A stretch of 64,000 nt of DNA from Elioraea thermophila (ex Habib et al. 2022) (GCF_003336755.1 NZ_QMDI01000013.1:1-64000), one strand, 5' to 3'; counted from the stretch's first letter, positions 21,601 through 30,332 are shown. The notes: a model not told the origin generated them from the letters alone. Numbers and translations: made by a program.

Positions 21601-22067
21601 ACGGCGTATTCGCCGGGCTCGATCACGGTGTTGGCGCGGCCATAGCCGTTCGCCTCGAGGAAGGCGACGATGCGGTCGAGCGGAAGGCGCGCGCCCTTCG
21701 TCACCGTCAGCACCGCGTCGCGGAACACTTCGGGTGCCGGCACGCGCTGCACGAGCGCGTTCACCGTGGTCAGCACGATGCGCGGCGCGGCGGGTGGAAC
21801 GAGCAGCCGGGTCAGCGTATCGATCCGCCGCGCGGTGATTTCCGGGTTCGGCCCTACCCGGTCATAGGGCAGACAGTCCCAGGCCGGGAACTGCAGCACC
21901 TCCGCCTCGGGCGCGAAGAAGGCCAAGGCCTCGGCGAGCCGGCTCATCCGCGCATCGTCGCGGCACACGTGCAGCAGGCTCCCGGCGTGCTCCGCCCGTG
22001 CCCGCGCGATCAGTGCGGCGTCGAAACCATCCGGTGCGCCTGCGAGAACGATGCGTCGCTCAGCCAT
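18606..22067 (-). CDS. mfd: Transcription-repair coupling factor Mfd
   Basis: A 1153-residue superfamily 2 translocase that removes stalled RNA polymerase at lesions and recruits UvrA. It has the N-terminal UvrB-like module, then the CarD-like RNA polymerase interaction domain ('LVVHADHGIGRYEGL'). The motor follows ('CGDVGFGKTEVALRAAF', 'IIDEEQHFGV', 'TATPIPRTLQLALTG', 'LRGRVGRGKLRGYAYL'), with the TRCF domain at the end. Length is normal. Its ATG overlaps the sdhE stop by 8 bases, so the two are co-expressed. Confidence 0.97.
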   Translation of the reverse strand: MAERRIVLAGAPDGFDAALIARARAEHAGSLLHVCRDDARMSRLAEALAFFAPEAEVLQFPAWDCLPYDRVGPNPEITARRIDTLTRLLVPPAAPRIVLTTVNALVQRVPAPEVFRDAVLTVTKGARLPLDRIVAFLEANGYGRANTVIEPGEYAVRGGLIDLFPAGREEPVRIDLFGDEVEEIRSFDPLSQRSTGVLPRVDLKPVSEVFLDDASVARFRTAYRELFGAAADDPLYEAVSARRRFQGMEHWLPIFHEHLATLLDYLPDCRVGLDHEAEAVLETRLEMIADHYAARRNPDLRRLSEGELPYNPLPPERLYLDRAGWEAMLERAQVVQFAPFAKPEGSGPEVVEGGGRPGRQFAEVRARGENVFDALAEHADALIGQGHRVIVAAWTPGSRERLRALLAEHGAATAEPVETFAQAQALPRGVIALAVLGLERGFLAPGLAVIAEQDILGERISRPPKRRKRADQFIAEATELAEGDLVVHADHGIGRYEGLVTLEVQGAAHDCLKIVYDGGDKLFVPVENIEVLSRYGEGEGVALDKLGSTSWQNRKARMKARIRDMAAELLKVAAARRLKDAPTLLPPEGLWDEFCARFPYAETEDQARAIADVLEDFASGRPMDRLICGDVGFGKTEVALRAAFVAAMSGVQVAVVVPTTLLARQHYRTFADRFRGFPVRVAQLSRLVSAKEASEVKRGLADGSVNIVVGTHALLAKGIEFADLGLLIIDEEQHFGVAHKERLKQLRAEVHVLTLTATPIPRTLQLALTGVREMSLIATPPVDRLAVRTFILPFDPVVLREALMRERFRGGQVFWVVPRIEDLPKVRERIAELAPELKVVEAHGRLAASELERVMTAFQDGQYDVLLSTNIIESGLDLPAVNTIVIHRADMFGLAQLYQLRGRVGRGKLRGYAYLTIPADRKLTPTAQKRLEVMQALDTLGAGFTLASHDLDLRGAGNLLGEEQSGHIREVGIELYQQMLEEAVAELKSGEGRAAESDRDWTPQINLGLPVLIPESYVRDLPVRLGLYRRIGALASDAESEALAAELVDRFGPLPVEVENLLAVMGIKRLCREAGVEKLDAGPKGLVIQFRGNTFRDPVGLVGWIQKQAGLAKLRPDHRLFVARDLTDVSARVRLAREVLGALAAMGVRAKAA

Positions 22068-22329
22068 GCGCGCCCATCCGTCGTGCCTCCGCCCAGGCGA
22101 GCATGGCCCGCAGCACCGGGCCGTCGTGCTCGGCGGGCGGCGGGCGGCGGCCCGTCAGCCAGTCGAACAGGTCGGGGTCGGGAAGGTCGAGCACGGTCTC
22201 CAGCTCCTCGAGCGCCGCCTCGTCCATCGTCGCGATCGTCTCGGCGACGAAACCGCCGATCAGCGCATCCGTCTCGCGCGTGCCGCGGTGGCGGGCGCGA
22301 AAGAGCAGGCGTTTGCGTCTTGGATCCAT
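22060..22329 (-). CDS. sdhE: FAD assembly factor SdhE (succinate dehydrogenase assembly)
   Basis: An 89-residue SdhE/Sdh5-type protein that helps attach FAD covalently to the SdhA flavoprotein. 'DPRRKRLLFRARHRGTRE' carries the conserved RGxxE motif, and 'LDLPDPDLFDWLTGRRPPP' is the usual C-terminal half. The ATG at 22329 fits the family length; the upstream in-frame extension lacks conservation. It is head-to-head with recG and overlaps mfd, the common alphaproteobacterial arrangement. Confidence 0.9.
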   Translation of the reverse strand: MDPRRKRLLFRARHRGTRETDALIGGFVAETIATMDEAALEELETVLDLPDPDLFDWLTGRRPPPAEHDGPVLRAMLAWAEARRMGAHG

Positions 22330-22429
22330 CGGGCAAGCGCGCGGTCCGAGGCAACGACGAGCGGGGGAGCGGGCTTTCGGCCCCTCCCCTCGCGCTGTCA
22401 TATACACCGGCCGTCGGTCCTGTCAGCCC

Positions 22430-24514
22430 GTGAGCCGCCCCGACACGCTCCTGCCCCTGTTCGCCGCCCTCTCGTCCCTGCCGGGGGTCGGGGCGCGGCG
22501 CGAGACCCTGCTCGCCCGGGCGGCGGGCGGGGCGCGGGTGCTCGACCTCCTCTTCCACCTCCCCGATCGGCTGATCGACCGCCGGCTGCGCCCTCCCATC
22601 GCCGCCTGCACGCCCAGCCAAGTGGCGACCCTCGAGGTGACGGTGGAGCGGCGGCGGGAGCCGCGCAGCCCGGCCGCACCTTGGGTGATCACGGTGAGCG
22701 ACGGGACGGGGGAGCTCGACGTGCTCCTGTTCGGCAAAGGGGCCGCCAGGGCGGGGCTGCTGCCGCTCGGCGCGCGCCGGCTCCTTTCGGGCGAAATCCG
22801 GCTCGATCGCGGGCGACTCGTCATGCCGCACCCGGACTTCATCCTGCCGCCCGAGCGGGAAGCGGAGCTCCCCGAGGTCGAGCCGGTCTATCGCCTGACG
22901 GCGGGGCTGGCGCCGTGGGAGGTGCGACGCGCCGTCGCCGCCGCGCTGGCACGGGTGCCGGAGCTGCCGGAATGGGTCGACCCCGCACTTCTTTCCCGCC
23001 GCGGCTGGCCCTCCTGGCGGGAGGCGATCGCGGCGGCGCACGCCCCGGCAAACGAGGCCGACCTTGCCCCCCTCGCCGCCGCACGCCAGCGCCTCGCCTA
23101 CGACGAACTCCTCGCCCAACAGGTGGCGCTCGCCCTGTCGCGCCGGCGGTTCCGCACCCTGCGCGGCCGCCCCCTCGGCGGAGACGATGCCTTGCGCGCC
23201 AAGGCCCTGGCCGCCTTCGGCCACCCCCTCACCCCCTCCCAGGAAAAGGCGCTGGCCGAGATCGACGCCGACCTCGCCGCGCCGAACCGGATGCTCCGCC
23301 TGCTGCAGGGCGACGTCGGCGCCGGCAAGACCATCGTCGCCACGCTCGCCATGCTGCGCGCGGTGGAGGCGGGGGCGCAGGCCTGCCTGATGGCGCCGAC
23401 CGACCTGCTCGCCCGCCAACACGCGGCCACCATCGGGCGGCTCGCCGCCGCCGCCGGGGTGACGACCGTCCTGCTGACAGGCCGCGAGACCGGCAAGGCG
23501 CGACAGGCCGCCCTCGCCGCCCTCGCCTCCGGCACGGCGGGGATCGCCATCGGTACCCATGCGCTGTTCCAGGAGGACGTGCGCTTCCGCGACCTCGCGC
23601 TCGCGGTGATCGACGAGCAGCATCGCTTCGGCGTCCATCAGCGCCTCCTGCTGCAGGCCAAAGGGGGCGAGGTCGACGTGCTGGTGATGACCGCGACCCC
23701 GATCCCGCGCACCCTGCTGCTCACCGCCTGGGGCGACATGGACGTGAGCCGCCTCGCCGGTCGCCCGCCCGGCCGCCGCCCCGTCACCACGCTGGCCAAG
23801 CCCGCCTCCAAGCTGGACGAGGTGGTGGCGGCGGTCGGCCGCAAGCTCGCCGCCGGGGCGCGCGTCTATTGGGTCTGCCCCCTCGTGTCGGAGAGCGAGT
23901 CGGCCGACCTCGCCGCCGCCGAAGCCCGCGCCGCGGCGCTGGCGAAGCGGTTTCCCGGGCGGGTCGGCCTCGTCCACGGCAAGCTGGGCGCCAAGGCGCG
24001 CGACGCCGCGATGGCCGACTTCGCCGCTGGCCGCATCGGCCTCCTCGTCGCCACCACGGTGATCGAGGTCGGCGTCGACGTGCCGGAGGCGAGCGTGATC
24101 GTCATCGAGCAGGCCGAGCGCTTCGGCCTCGCCCAGCTCCATCAGTTGCGTGGCCGGGTCGGGCGCGGGCGCGAAGCCTCCTACGCCATCCTGGTCTATG
24201 ACGATGGCGCGAGCGAGATGGCGCGCCGGCGCATCGCCACACTGTGCGAGACGGACGACGGTTTCGCCATCGCCGAGGCCGACCTCGAGTTGCGCGGCGG
24301 TGGCGACCCGCTCGGTGTGCGCCAGTCGGGGCTTCCGCAATTCCGCCTGGCCGAACTCCCCGCCCATGCCGACCTGATCCCCCTCGCCCGCGACGACGCC
24401 GCGCTGCTGCTCGCGCGCGACCCCGAACTCGCCTCGCCGCGCGGGCGGGCGGTGCGGCTCCTTTTGCATCTGTTCGAACGCGAGGCGGCGATTCCCACCT
24501 TCCGCGCCGGCTGA
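22430..24514 (+). CDS. recG: ATP-dependent DNA helicase RecG
   Basis: A 694-residue branch-migration helicase that remodels Holliday junctions and stalled forks. The wedge domain with an OB fold comes first ('VITVSDGTGELDVLLFG'). The motor has 'GDVGAGKTIVATLAML', 'VIDEQHRFGVHQR', 'TATPIPRTLLLTAWGDMD' and 'LRGRVGRGREASYAIL'. The GTG at 22430 gives the expected length; the frame is open upstream but the leading residues lie opposite sdhE. No strong ribosome binding site is visible at this start, so a nearby start is possible. Confidence 0.93.
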   Translation: MSRPDTLLPLFAALSSLPGVGARRETLLARAAGGARVLDLLFHLPDRLIDRRLRPPIAACTPSQVATLEVTVERRREPRSPAAPWVITVSDGTGELDVLLFGKGAARAGLLPLGARRLLSGEIRLDRGRLVMPHPDFILPPEREAELPEVEPVYRLTAGLAPWEVRRAVAAALARVPELPEWVDPALLSRRGWPSWREAIAAAHAPANEADLAPLAAARQRLAYDELLAQQVALALSRRRFRTLRGRPLGGDDALRAKALAAFGHPLTPSQEKALAEIDADLAAPNRMLRLLQGDVGAGKTIVATLAMLRAVEAGAQACLMAPTDLLARQHAATIGRLAAAAGVTTVLLTGRETGKARQAALAALASGTAGIAIGTHALFQEDVRFRDLALAVIDEQHRFGVHQRLLLQAKGGEVDVLVMTATPIPRTLLLTAWGDMDVSRLAGRPPGRRPVTTLAKPASKLDEVVAAVGRKLAAGARVYWVCPLVSESESADLAAAEARAAALAKRFPGRVGLVHGKLGAKARDAAMADFAAGRIGLLVATTVIEVGVDVPEASVIVIEQAERFGLAQLHQLRGRVGRGREASYAILVYDDGASEMARRRIATLCETDDGFAIAEADLELRGGGDPLGVRQSGLPQFRLAELPAHADLIPLARDDAALLLARDPELASPRGRAVRLLLHLFEREAAIPTFRAG

Positions 24515-24623
24515 GCCCTGGCGCAGGCGTGAGCAGCGCGGGGCAGACCTCGCGGAAGCGATGCCTTGATCGGCGAAGCATTTCCGCTACATCCCGCGCC
24601 GCACGCGCGAGGATGGCGGGACG

Positions 24624-25577
24624 ATGGCGGCGATGATCGAGGCTCTGGGGCTCGTCAAACGCTTCGGCCCCGTCACGGCGGTGGATCAGGTGTCGCTTGC
24701 CGTCGCGCGCGGCGAGGTGCTCGGCTTCCTCGGCCCGAACGGCGCGGGCAAATCGACCACGATGAAGATGCTCGCGGGTTATCTGCTCCCCACCCGCGGC
24801 ACCGCCCGGCTCTGCGGCCACGACGTGCTGGAGGAGCCGCTCGCCGTGAAGCGCGTGCTCGGCTACCTGCCGGAGGGGGCGCCGACCTACCCCGACATGA
24901 CGGTCGCCGCCTTCCTCGACTGGATCGCCGCCGTGCGCGGCTTCGACGGGCGGGAACGGCGGGCCCGCGTCGAGCGCGCGGTGCGGCTCGCCACCCTGGG
25001 CGACGTGCTGTTCTATCCGATCGAGGCGCTCTCCAAGGGTTTCAAGCGCCGCGTCGGGCTCGCCCAGGCGCTGCTGCACGACCCCGAGGTGCTGATCCTG
25101 GATGAGCCGACCGACGGGCTCGACCCGAACCAGAAGGCCGAGGTTCGGCGGCTCATCACCACCATGGCGCCCGAGAAGGCGATCATCATCTCCACCCACA
25201 TCCTCGAGGAGGTGGAGGCGATCTGCACGCGGGCGGTGGTGATCGCGCGCGGGCGCATCGTCGCCGACGCCACACCGGCCGAACTCGCCGCCCGCAACCG
25301 CTGGCACAACGCGACCACCGTAGTGGTGCACGAGACGGAGGCCGACGCCGCCGAGGCCGCGTTGCGCGCCGTGCCGTCCGTCGCTGCGGTGGAACGCTCG
25401 GCGCGCGTCGGCACGGGGTTCGTCGCCCTCTCCGCCCTGCCGCGCGACGGGCACCCCATCGAGGGTGCCGTGCGCGACGCGCTGGCCGCGGCCGGTGTTG
25501 CACCGCGCGAGCTGTTCGTCGAGCGGGGGCGTCTCGATGAGGTGTTCCGCGATCTCACCCTGAAGGAGGCCGCCTGA
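24624..25577 (+). CDS. ABC-2 type transporter ATP-binding protein (GldA-like)
   Basis: A 317-residue ATPase. Walker A 'GPNGAGKSTTMKMLAG', signature 'LSKGFKRRVGLAQALLHD' and Walker B 'LILDEPTDGLDPNQ' are intact. A C-terminal regulatory part follows and ends 'LDEVFRDLTLKE'. It is the first gene of a four-gene set with an ABC-2 permease, a GldG-like protein and a DUF4340 protein. That set resembles GldA-GldF-GldG of Bacteroidetes, but here it occurs without other gliding genes. The substrate is unknown. Confidence 0.85.
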   Translation: MAAMIEALGLVKRFGPVTAVDQVSLAVARGEVLGFLGPNGAGKSTTMKMLAGYLLPTRGTARLCGHDVLEEPLAVKRVLGYLPEGAPTYPDMTVAAFLDWIAAVRGFDGRERRARVERAVRLATLGDVLFYPIEALSKGFKRRVGLAQALLHDPEVLILDEPTDGLDPNQKAEVRRLITTMAPEKAIIISTHILEEVEAICTRAVVIARGRIVADATPAELAARNRWHNATTVVVHETEADAAEAALRAVPSVAAVERSARVGTGFVALSALPRDGHPIEGAVRDALAAAGVAPRELFVERGRLDEVFRDLTLKEAA

Positions 25578-25580
25578 GCG

Positions 25581-26315
25581 ATGCGTACGCTCCTCGTCAT
25601 CGCCCGGCGCGAACTCGCCGCCTACTTCGCGACCCCCGTCGCCTACGTCTTCATCGTCATCTTCCTCGTCCTGCTCGGTGCCCTCACCTTCTCGGTCGGC
25701 AACTTCTTCGACCGCGGCCAGGCCGATCTCGCCCCTCTCTTCTCCTTCCTGCCCTGGTTGTTCCTGCTGCTCATTCCCGCCATCACCATGCGGCTCTGGG
25801 CGGAGGAGAGACGGTCGGGCACGATCGAACTCCTGCTCACCCTGCCCGTGGCGCTCTGGCAGGCCGTACTGGGCAAGTTCCTCGCCGCTTGGGCCTTCGC
25901 CGCCATCGCGCTCGTGCTGACCTTCCCGATGGTGATCACGGTCAACGTGCTCGGCACGCCGGACAACGGCGTCATTCTCGCGGGATACGCGGGCGCGCTC
26001 TTGCTCGCCGGGTGCTATCTCGCGATCGGGGCGGCGATGTCGGCGCTGACGCGCAACCAGGTGATCGCCTTCGTGCTCGCGGTCGCCGCGTGCTTCGTCT
26101 TCACCGTGTTCGGCAGCCCGGTGGTGGCCGGTTTCCTCGCCGAGGCGCTGCCCTCGGGCGTGCTCGAGGCGGCGCGTCGGGTGAGCCTGATCGGTCGCTA
26201 CGACGGCATCACGCGTGGCGTGGTGGCGCTGAGGGATCTCGTGTTCTTCGTCACCTTCATCGGCTTCTGGCTCTACGCCAACGCCGTCATCGTCGAGTGG
26301 AAGAAGGCCGCCTGA
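25581..26315 (+). CDS. ABC-2 type permease (GldF-like)
   Basis: A 244-residue membrane protein with about six hydrophobic segments. The start 'ARRELAAYFATPVAYVFIV' and 'TMRLWAEERRSGTIELLLTLPV' are characteristic of the ABC-2 permeases paired with GldG-like proteins. It begins 3 bases after the ATPase stop and ends 3 bases before the next gene, so the three form one translational unit. Confidence 0.85.
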   Translation: MRTLLVIARRELAAYFATPVAYVFIVIFLVLLGALTFSVGNFFDRGQADLAPLFSFLPWLFLLLIPAITMRLWAEERRSGTIELLLTLPVALWQAVLGKFLAAWAFAAIALVLTFPMVITVNVLGTPDNGVILAGYAGALLLAGCYLAIGAAMSALTRNQVIAFVLAVAACFVFTVFGSPVVAGFLAEALPSGVLEAARRVSLIGRYDGITRGVVALRDLVFFVTFIGFWLYANAVIVEWKKAA

Positions 26316-26318
26316 GCG

Positions 26319-28301
26319 ATGGAAGGATCGGCCGCCATCCTGACGCGTTCCAGCCCGCCCGCCGAACCGGCTCCCGGGCGGCGGCCGCGGCGGCGTCTTC
26401 TCTCCGCCGCCGGGCTCGCGGCCGCCCTGGTGCTCGTCGTCGGCATCAACATCCTCTCCGAAACGTTCCTTGGCCGGTATCGTCTCGACCTGACCGAGAA
26501 CCGCCTCTACACCCTCTCCGAGGGCACGAAGACCGTCCTGCGCCAGATCCCGGAGCCGATCACGCTCCGCCTGTTCTACTCGCCCAGGCTCGGGCGCGAC
26601 ATTCCGCTCTACGCCTCCTACCACACGCGGGTGCGCGAACTTTTGGCCGAGTACGCCGCACTCGCCGGCGGCAAGCTCCGGCTCGAGTTCTACGAACCCG
26701 AACCCTTCAGCGACCTCGAGGATCGTGCCATCGGCTACGGCCTGCAGGGTGTGCCCGTGGATCAGTCGGGCGAGCAGGTGTTCTTCGGGCTCGCCGCTTC
26801 CAACCTGCTCGATGAGGAGCGCGTCATCCCCTTCTTCCAGCCCGAGCGCGAGCGCTTCCTCGAGTTCGACCTCACGCGGCTGATCTACGAACTCTCCAAC
26901 CCGAAGAAGCCGGTGGTCGGGCTCATGACGGGCCTGCCGGTGAACGGCGAGATGCGGGGGCCCTTCGGCCGGCCCACCCCGCCGTGGACGGTGGTGACCC
27001 AGATGCGCCAGTTCCTCAGCGTGCGCGAAGTGCCGCTCGATGCCGCAGAAATTCCTGCCGACATCGACGTGCTGATGCTGGCGCACCCGCAGAACCTCGC
27101 CGAACGCACGCAGTACGCACTGGATCAGTTCGTGCTGCGCGGCGGCCGGCTGCTGCTGCTGCTCGATCCCCATTCCGAGGCGCAGGCCTCCCGCCCCGGC
27201 CCCGGTGGCGTGCCGCCGCGCGACACCGCCTCCGACCTGCCGCGACTGCTCGCGGCCTGGGGCATCGCCTTCGACCGCGACAAGGTGGTGGGCGACTTGC
27301 GCGGGGCGATGCGGGTGCGCGCAGGCGAACGTGACCGGGTCCAGGCGGTGGATTACGTCGCCTGGTTCACCGCCTCCGGCCCCGGCCAGATCAACCGCGC
27401 CGACCCGGCCACGGGCGAGCTCAACCAGATCGCCTTCGCCTCTGCCGGCTTCCTCACCCCGCGCGAAGGGGCGCCCGGTTCGTTCGAGCCCCTGATTACG
27501 ACCAGCCCGGAGGCCGGGGTGATCGATGCCGCGCGCGTCCGAGTCGAGCCCGATCCGACGCGGATCCTCGCCGAGTTCCGCCCCGAAGGAACCCCCCGCG
27601 TGCTCGCCGCCCGGGTCCGCGGCACCTTCGAGACCGCCTTTCCCGATGGTCCCCCGAAGGCGGAGGGCGAGGCCGAGCCCGCACGCAGCGCGCCGCATCT
27701 CGCCCGCTCGAACGGCACCTCGACCGTAGTGGTGATCGCGGATTCGGACGTGCTCGAGGACCGGTTCTGGGTGCGCGTGCAGGACTTCTTCGGCCAGCAG
27801 GTCGCCACACCTGTCGCCGACAACGGCGCGCTGATCGTCAACCTGCTCGACACGTTGTCGGGATCGGAGGCGCTGATCGGGCTGCGTTCGCGGGGCGAGA
27901 GCCGCCGGCCGTTCGAGCTCGTCGACCGCATGCGGCGGGAGGCGGAGCGCGAGTATCGCGCGCGGGAACAGGCCCTGCTCAAGCGGCTCGAGGAGCTGGA
28001 GAAGACCATCCGCGACATCCGCCGTGGTGCGGGTGAAGGGGCGCGCGCCGAGGCCATCCTGACGGCGGACCAGCGCGAGGCGATCGAGCGCGCGCGGGCC
28101 GACATTCTCGCCACGCGGCGGGAGCTGCGCGACGTGCAGCGCGACCTCCGCCGCGACATCGAGAACCTGCAGACGACGCTCCGGCTCGCCAATATCGTCG
28201 CTGTGCCGGCGGTGGTCAGTCTGGTCGCGATCGGCCTTGGGGTGTGGCGGATCAGGCGGCGCGCGCGACGCGCCGAGGAACCGCGCCAGGCGCACGCATG
28301 A
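26319..28301 (+). CDS. GldG-family ABC-type uncharacterised transport protein
   Basis: A 660-residue protein with an N-terminal membrane anchor (about residues 25-45) followed by 'NILSETFLGRYRLDLTENRLYTLS', the signature start of GldG/IFT-like extracytoplasmic domains. A large soluble domain follows. Before a last membrane segment (about 625-645, 'NIVAVPAVVSLVAIGLGVW') there is a charged helical stretch of about 100 residues likely to be coiled coil. It would work outside the membrane with the preceding permease. No substrate can be named. Confidence 0.8.
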   Translation: MEGSAAILTRSSPPAEPAPGRRPRRRLLSAAGLAAALVLVVGINILSETFLGRYRLDLTENRLYTLSEGTKTVLRQIPEPITLRLFYSPRLGRDIPLYASYHTRVRELLAEYAALAGGKLRLEFYEPEPFSDLEDRAIGYGLQGVPVDQSGEQVFFGLAASNLLDEERVIPFFQPERERFLEFDLTRLIYELSNPKKPVVGLMTGLPVNGEMRGPFGRPTPPWTVVTQMRQFLSVREVPLDAAEIPADIDVLMLAHPQNLAERTQYALDQFVLRGGRLLLLLDPHSEAQASRPGPGGVPPRDTASDLPRLLAAWGIAFDRDKVVGDLRGAMRVRAGERDRVQAVDYVAWFTASGPGQINRADPATGELNQIAFASAGFLTPREGAPGSFEPLITTSPEAGVIDAARVRVEPDPTRILAEFRPEGTPRVLAARVRGTFETAFPDGPPKAEGEAEPARSAPHLARSNGTSTVVVIADSDVLEDRFWVRVQDFFGQQVATPVADNGALIVNLLDTLSGSEALIGLRSRGESRRPFELVDRMRREAEREYRAREQALLKRLEELEKTIRDIRRGAGEGARAEAILTADQREAIERARADILATRRELRDVQRDLRRDIENLQTTLRLANIVAVPAVVSLVAIGLGVWRIRRRARRAEEPRQAHA

Positions 28302-28344
28302 CGCAGATTGCGTTGCGTTCTGCAAGGCGGATTGGAGGGAAGTG

Positions 28345-29421
28345 ATGAAGCGCGGCATCCTCGCACTGCTCGCGCTCGCGATCGTCTCCGGCGCAGGCGC
28401 CGCCCTCGTCGCGCTGCGGCAGGAGGCACCGAAGCGCGAGGCGAGCCTGCTCGACCAGCCGGTCTTCCCGGGTCTTGCCGAACGGCTGGCTGTGGCCGCC
28501 ACGGTGGAACTCCGCCGGCACGACGGGGCGGTGACGCTGAGGCGCGAGGGCGACACCTGGGTGGTGGCCGAAAAGCACGGCTTTCCCGCCGTGCCGGGCC
28601 GGGTGCGCGAGCTGTTCGTCGGGCTGGCCGAGCTGCGCCTGGTCGAGGAGCGGACGGCGAACCCCGATCTCTTCTCCCGGCTCGGCGTCGAGGATCCGGA
28701 TACGCCCGGGGCGACGAGCGTGCTCGTCACGGTGAAGGATCAGGCCGGGCGGGAGCTCGCGTCCCTCATCGTCGGGCGCCGGCGGGTGCGCACCGCTGCC
28801 AATCTGCCGGAGGCGGTGCACGTCCGCCGCCCGGGCGAAACGCGCGCTTGGCTTGCCGAGGGCACGCTGCGTCCGGACACCGACCCGCTGCTGTGGCTCG
28901 AGCGCGACCTCCTCGACATCCGCCGCGATCGGGTCGCGAGCGTGACGACACGGCGCGTGGGCGCGGATCCACTCACCCTCCGGCGCGCGGCTCCGGGAGA
29001 GGAGTTCACGCTGGTTGACGGCCCCGAGGGGTTCAACGCCGACCGGATCCGGCTGGACGACCTGCCGCGGGCGCTGGAGTTCCTCTCCTTCACCGACGTC
29101 ATGCCCGCTGCTGCGTTGGCCGACGCGCCGGCCGCGGGCGAGGCGCACGTGGCGACGTTCGACGGGCTGACGGTCACCTTGCGCCTGGTCACGCATGAGG
29201 AGCAGCGCTGGGCGACGATCGCCGTCTCCTGGTCCGCTCCCAAATCGCCGATCGCCGAGGACGCGCCCGAGCCCTTGCTCCGCCCCGAGGCGGCGAAGGC
29301 CGAGGCCGAGGCGGTCACCGCCCGCGTGCGCGGTTGGGCCTTCCGCCTGCCGGACTGGAAGGCCGACGTGCTGACCTATCGCCTTGAGGACGTCGCCGCG
29401 CGGCAGGAGAACCCCTCCTGA
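28345..29421 (+). CDS. DUF4340 domain-containing protein, partner of the GldAFG-like ABC system
   Basis: A 358-residue protein with one N-terminal hydrophobic helix ('ILALLALAIVSGAGAALVAL') acting as anchor or signal. The DUF4340 pattern 'VELRRHDGAVTLRREGDTW' and 'FSRLGVEDPD' follows. The ATG at 28345 has GGAGGGAAGTG upstream. DUF4340 proteins commonly follow GldG-like genes, as here, and are thought to be periplasmic parts of the same machinery. Its function is unknown. Confidence 0.8.
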   Translation: MKRGILALLALAIVSGAGAALVALRQEAPKREASLLDQPVFPGLAERLAVAATVELRRHDGAVTLRREGDTWVVAEKHGFPAVPGRVRELFVGLAELRLVEERTANPDLFSRLGVEDPDTPGATSVLVTVKDQAGRELASLIVGRRRVRTAANLPEAVHVRRPGETRAWLAEGTLRPDTDPLLWLERDLLDIRRDRVASVTTRRVGADPLTLRRAAPGEEFTLVDGPEGFNADRIRLDDLPRALEFLSFTDVMPAAALADAPAAGEAHVATFDGLTVTLRLVTHEEQRWATIAVSWSAPKSPIAEDAPEPLLRPEAAKAEAEAVTARVRGWAFRLPDWKADVLTYRLEDVAARQENPS

Positions 29422-29429
29422 GCGACGAC

Positions 29430-29867
29430 GTGGCGTGGACGGCGCCGCGCGTCGGCGTCGGCGTGGTGCTGTTCCGCGGAGCAAGCGTGCTGCTCGTCCG
29501 TCGCGGCAAGCCGCCGCGCGCCGGCGCGTGGTCGATCCCCGGCGGCAAACAGGAACTGGGCGAGACGGTGGCGCAGGCGGCGCGGCGGGAACTGTTCGAG
29601 GAGACGGGCCTCGCACCCGCGGGGGAGCTCGTCCTCGTCGACGTCGTCGACAGCATCGAGCGCACGCCGGAAGGGCGGGTCGTGCGGCACTACACGCTGA
29701 TCGACTTCGCCGCGCACGCCGCCGAGGGCGAGGCGCAAGCCGGTGGCGACACCGCCGAGGTGGCCTGGGTTCCGCTCGCCGACCTCCCGCAAGCGGGGAT
29801 CTGGCCGCCGACCCGCGCGGTGATCGCCAAGGCTGCAGGCGCGCTCGGGATATTCTCGGAAAGGTGA
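29430..29867 (+). CDS. Nudix hydrolase
   Basis: A 145-residue Nudix protein. The Nudix box is complete in 'GGKQELGETVAQAARREL' followed by 'FEETGL', and the fold starts with 'VGVGVVLFRGASVLLVRRG'. It resembles the ADP-ribose pyrophosphatase-like group; the substrate is not evident. It begins at GTG 8 bases after the DUF4340 stop, so it is probably read from the same transcript although functionally unrelated. Confidence 0.87.
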   Translation: MAWTAPRVGVGVVLFRGASVLLVRRGKPPRAGAWSIPGGKQELGETVAQAARRELFEETGLAPAGELVLVDVVDSIERTPEGRVVRHYTLIDFAAHAAEGEAQAGGDTAEVAWVPLADLPQAGIWPPTRAVIAKAAGALGIFSER

Positions 29868-29896
29868 GACCGCTCTCGCGCGCAACACAGGGATGC

Positions 29897-29912
29897 TAGC
29901 ACGCGATTTGCA
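29897..29912 (+). promoter_or_regulatory. Candidate sigma-54 (-24/-12) promoter of the Hpt gene
   Basis: TAGCACG-CGAT-TTGCA matches the sigma-54 consensus TGGCACG-N4-TTGC at 10 of 11 fixed positions with exact spacing. The single mismatch is at the usually conserved first G of the -24 GG. The start of transcription would fall near 29923, giving a leader of about 40 bases before the ATG at 29962. The next gene but one encodes a sigma-54 activator, which makes the site more credible. A match this good is expected about once by chance in 64 kb, so position is the main argument. Confidence 0.42.
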
Positions 29913-29961
29913 AACTCTTTCGTACGTCACCACAAAGGTTGCAATCGATCTCCCCATTCAA

Positions 29962-30318
29962 ATGCCCCGCGACACATCGCCAAATGAGGCGGCCGAGACG
30001 CCTCGCCTGTCCGGCCTCACCGAGAGCATGGGCGAGGAGGGCACCGATGCCCTGCTCGTGATGTTCCGCAACGAGCTGCATCGTCGCCTCGCCGCCATCA
30101 CCCGCGCCTCGGCGACCGGCGCCTATCAGGACCTCGCCAGCGAGGCGCATGCGCTCGCCGGTGATGCGCGCGCGATCGGTCTCGATTCGCTCGCCGAGCG
30201 TGCGCTGTCGGCCGAACAGGCGGTGAAGACGGAAGATGCGCGCATCGTCGCCGCCGCCACCGGCGCTCTGGCCGAGGCGGTGCACGAGGCGCTGTTGGCC
30301 CTGCGCCGGCGGATCTGA
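29962..30318 (+). CDS. Hpt-domain phosphotransfer protein (LuxU-like)
   Basis: A 118-residue all-alpha protein whose centre fits a histidine phosphotransfer domain: 'EAHALAGDARAIGLDSLAER', with His63 as the expected phospho-acceptor. There is no kinase or receiver domain. The ATG at 29962 was chosen because the upstream in-frame residues would lie over the candidate sigma-54 promoter. The gene converges on the LuxO-like regulator with only 14 bases between the stops, recalling the LuxU/LuxO pair. That it donates phosphate to that regulator is inferred. Confidence 0.72.
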   Translation: MPRDTSPNEAAETPRLSGLTESMGEEGTDALLVMFRNELHRRLAAITRASATGAYQDLASEAHALAGDARAIGLDSLAERALSAEQAVKTEDARIVAAATGALAEAVHEALLALRRRI

Positions 30319-30332
30319 GGCCGGAGGGACGA

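Noticed and set aside
18744-22433. A 1229-codon open frame on the plus strand opposite mfd
   Set aside because: It mirrors mfd and carries only low-complexity composition; mfd is certain on the other strand.
24102-28730. A 1542-codon open frame on the minus strand opposite recG and the ABC genes
   Set aside because: It is antisense to several well-supported genes, is Arg/Glu/Gly-rich, and has no recognisable domain. Long antisense frames are expected at this GC content.
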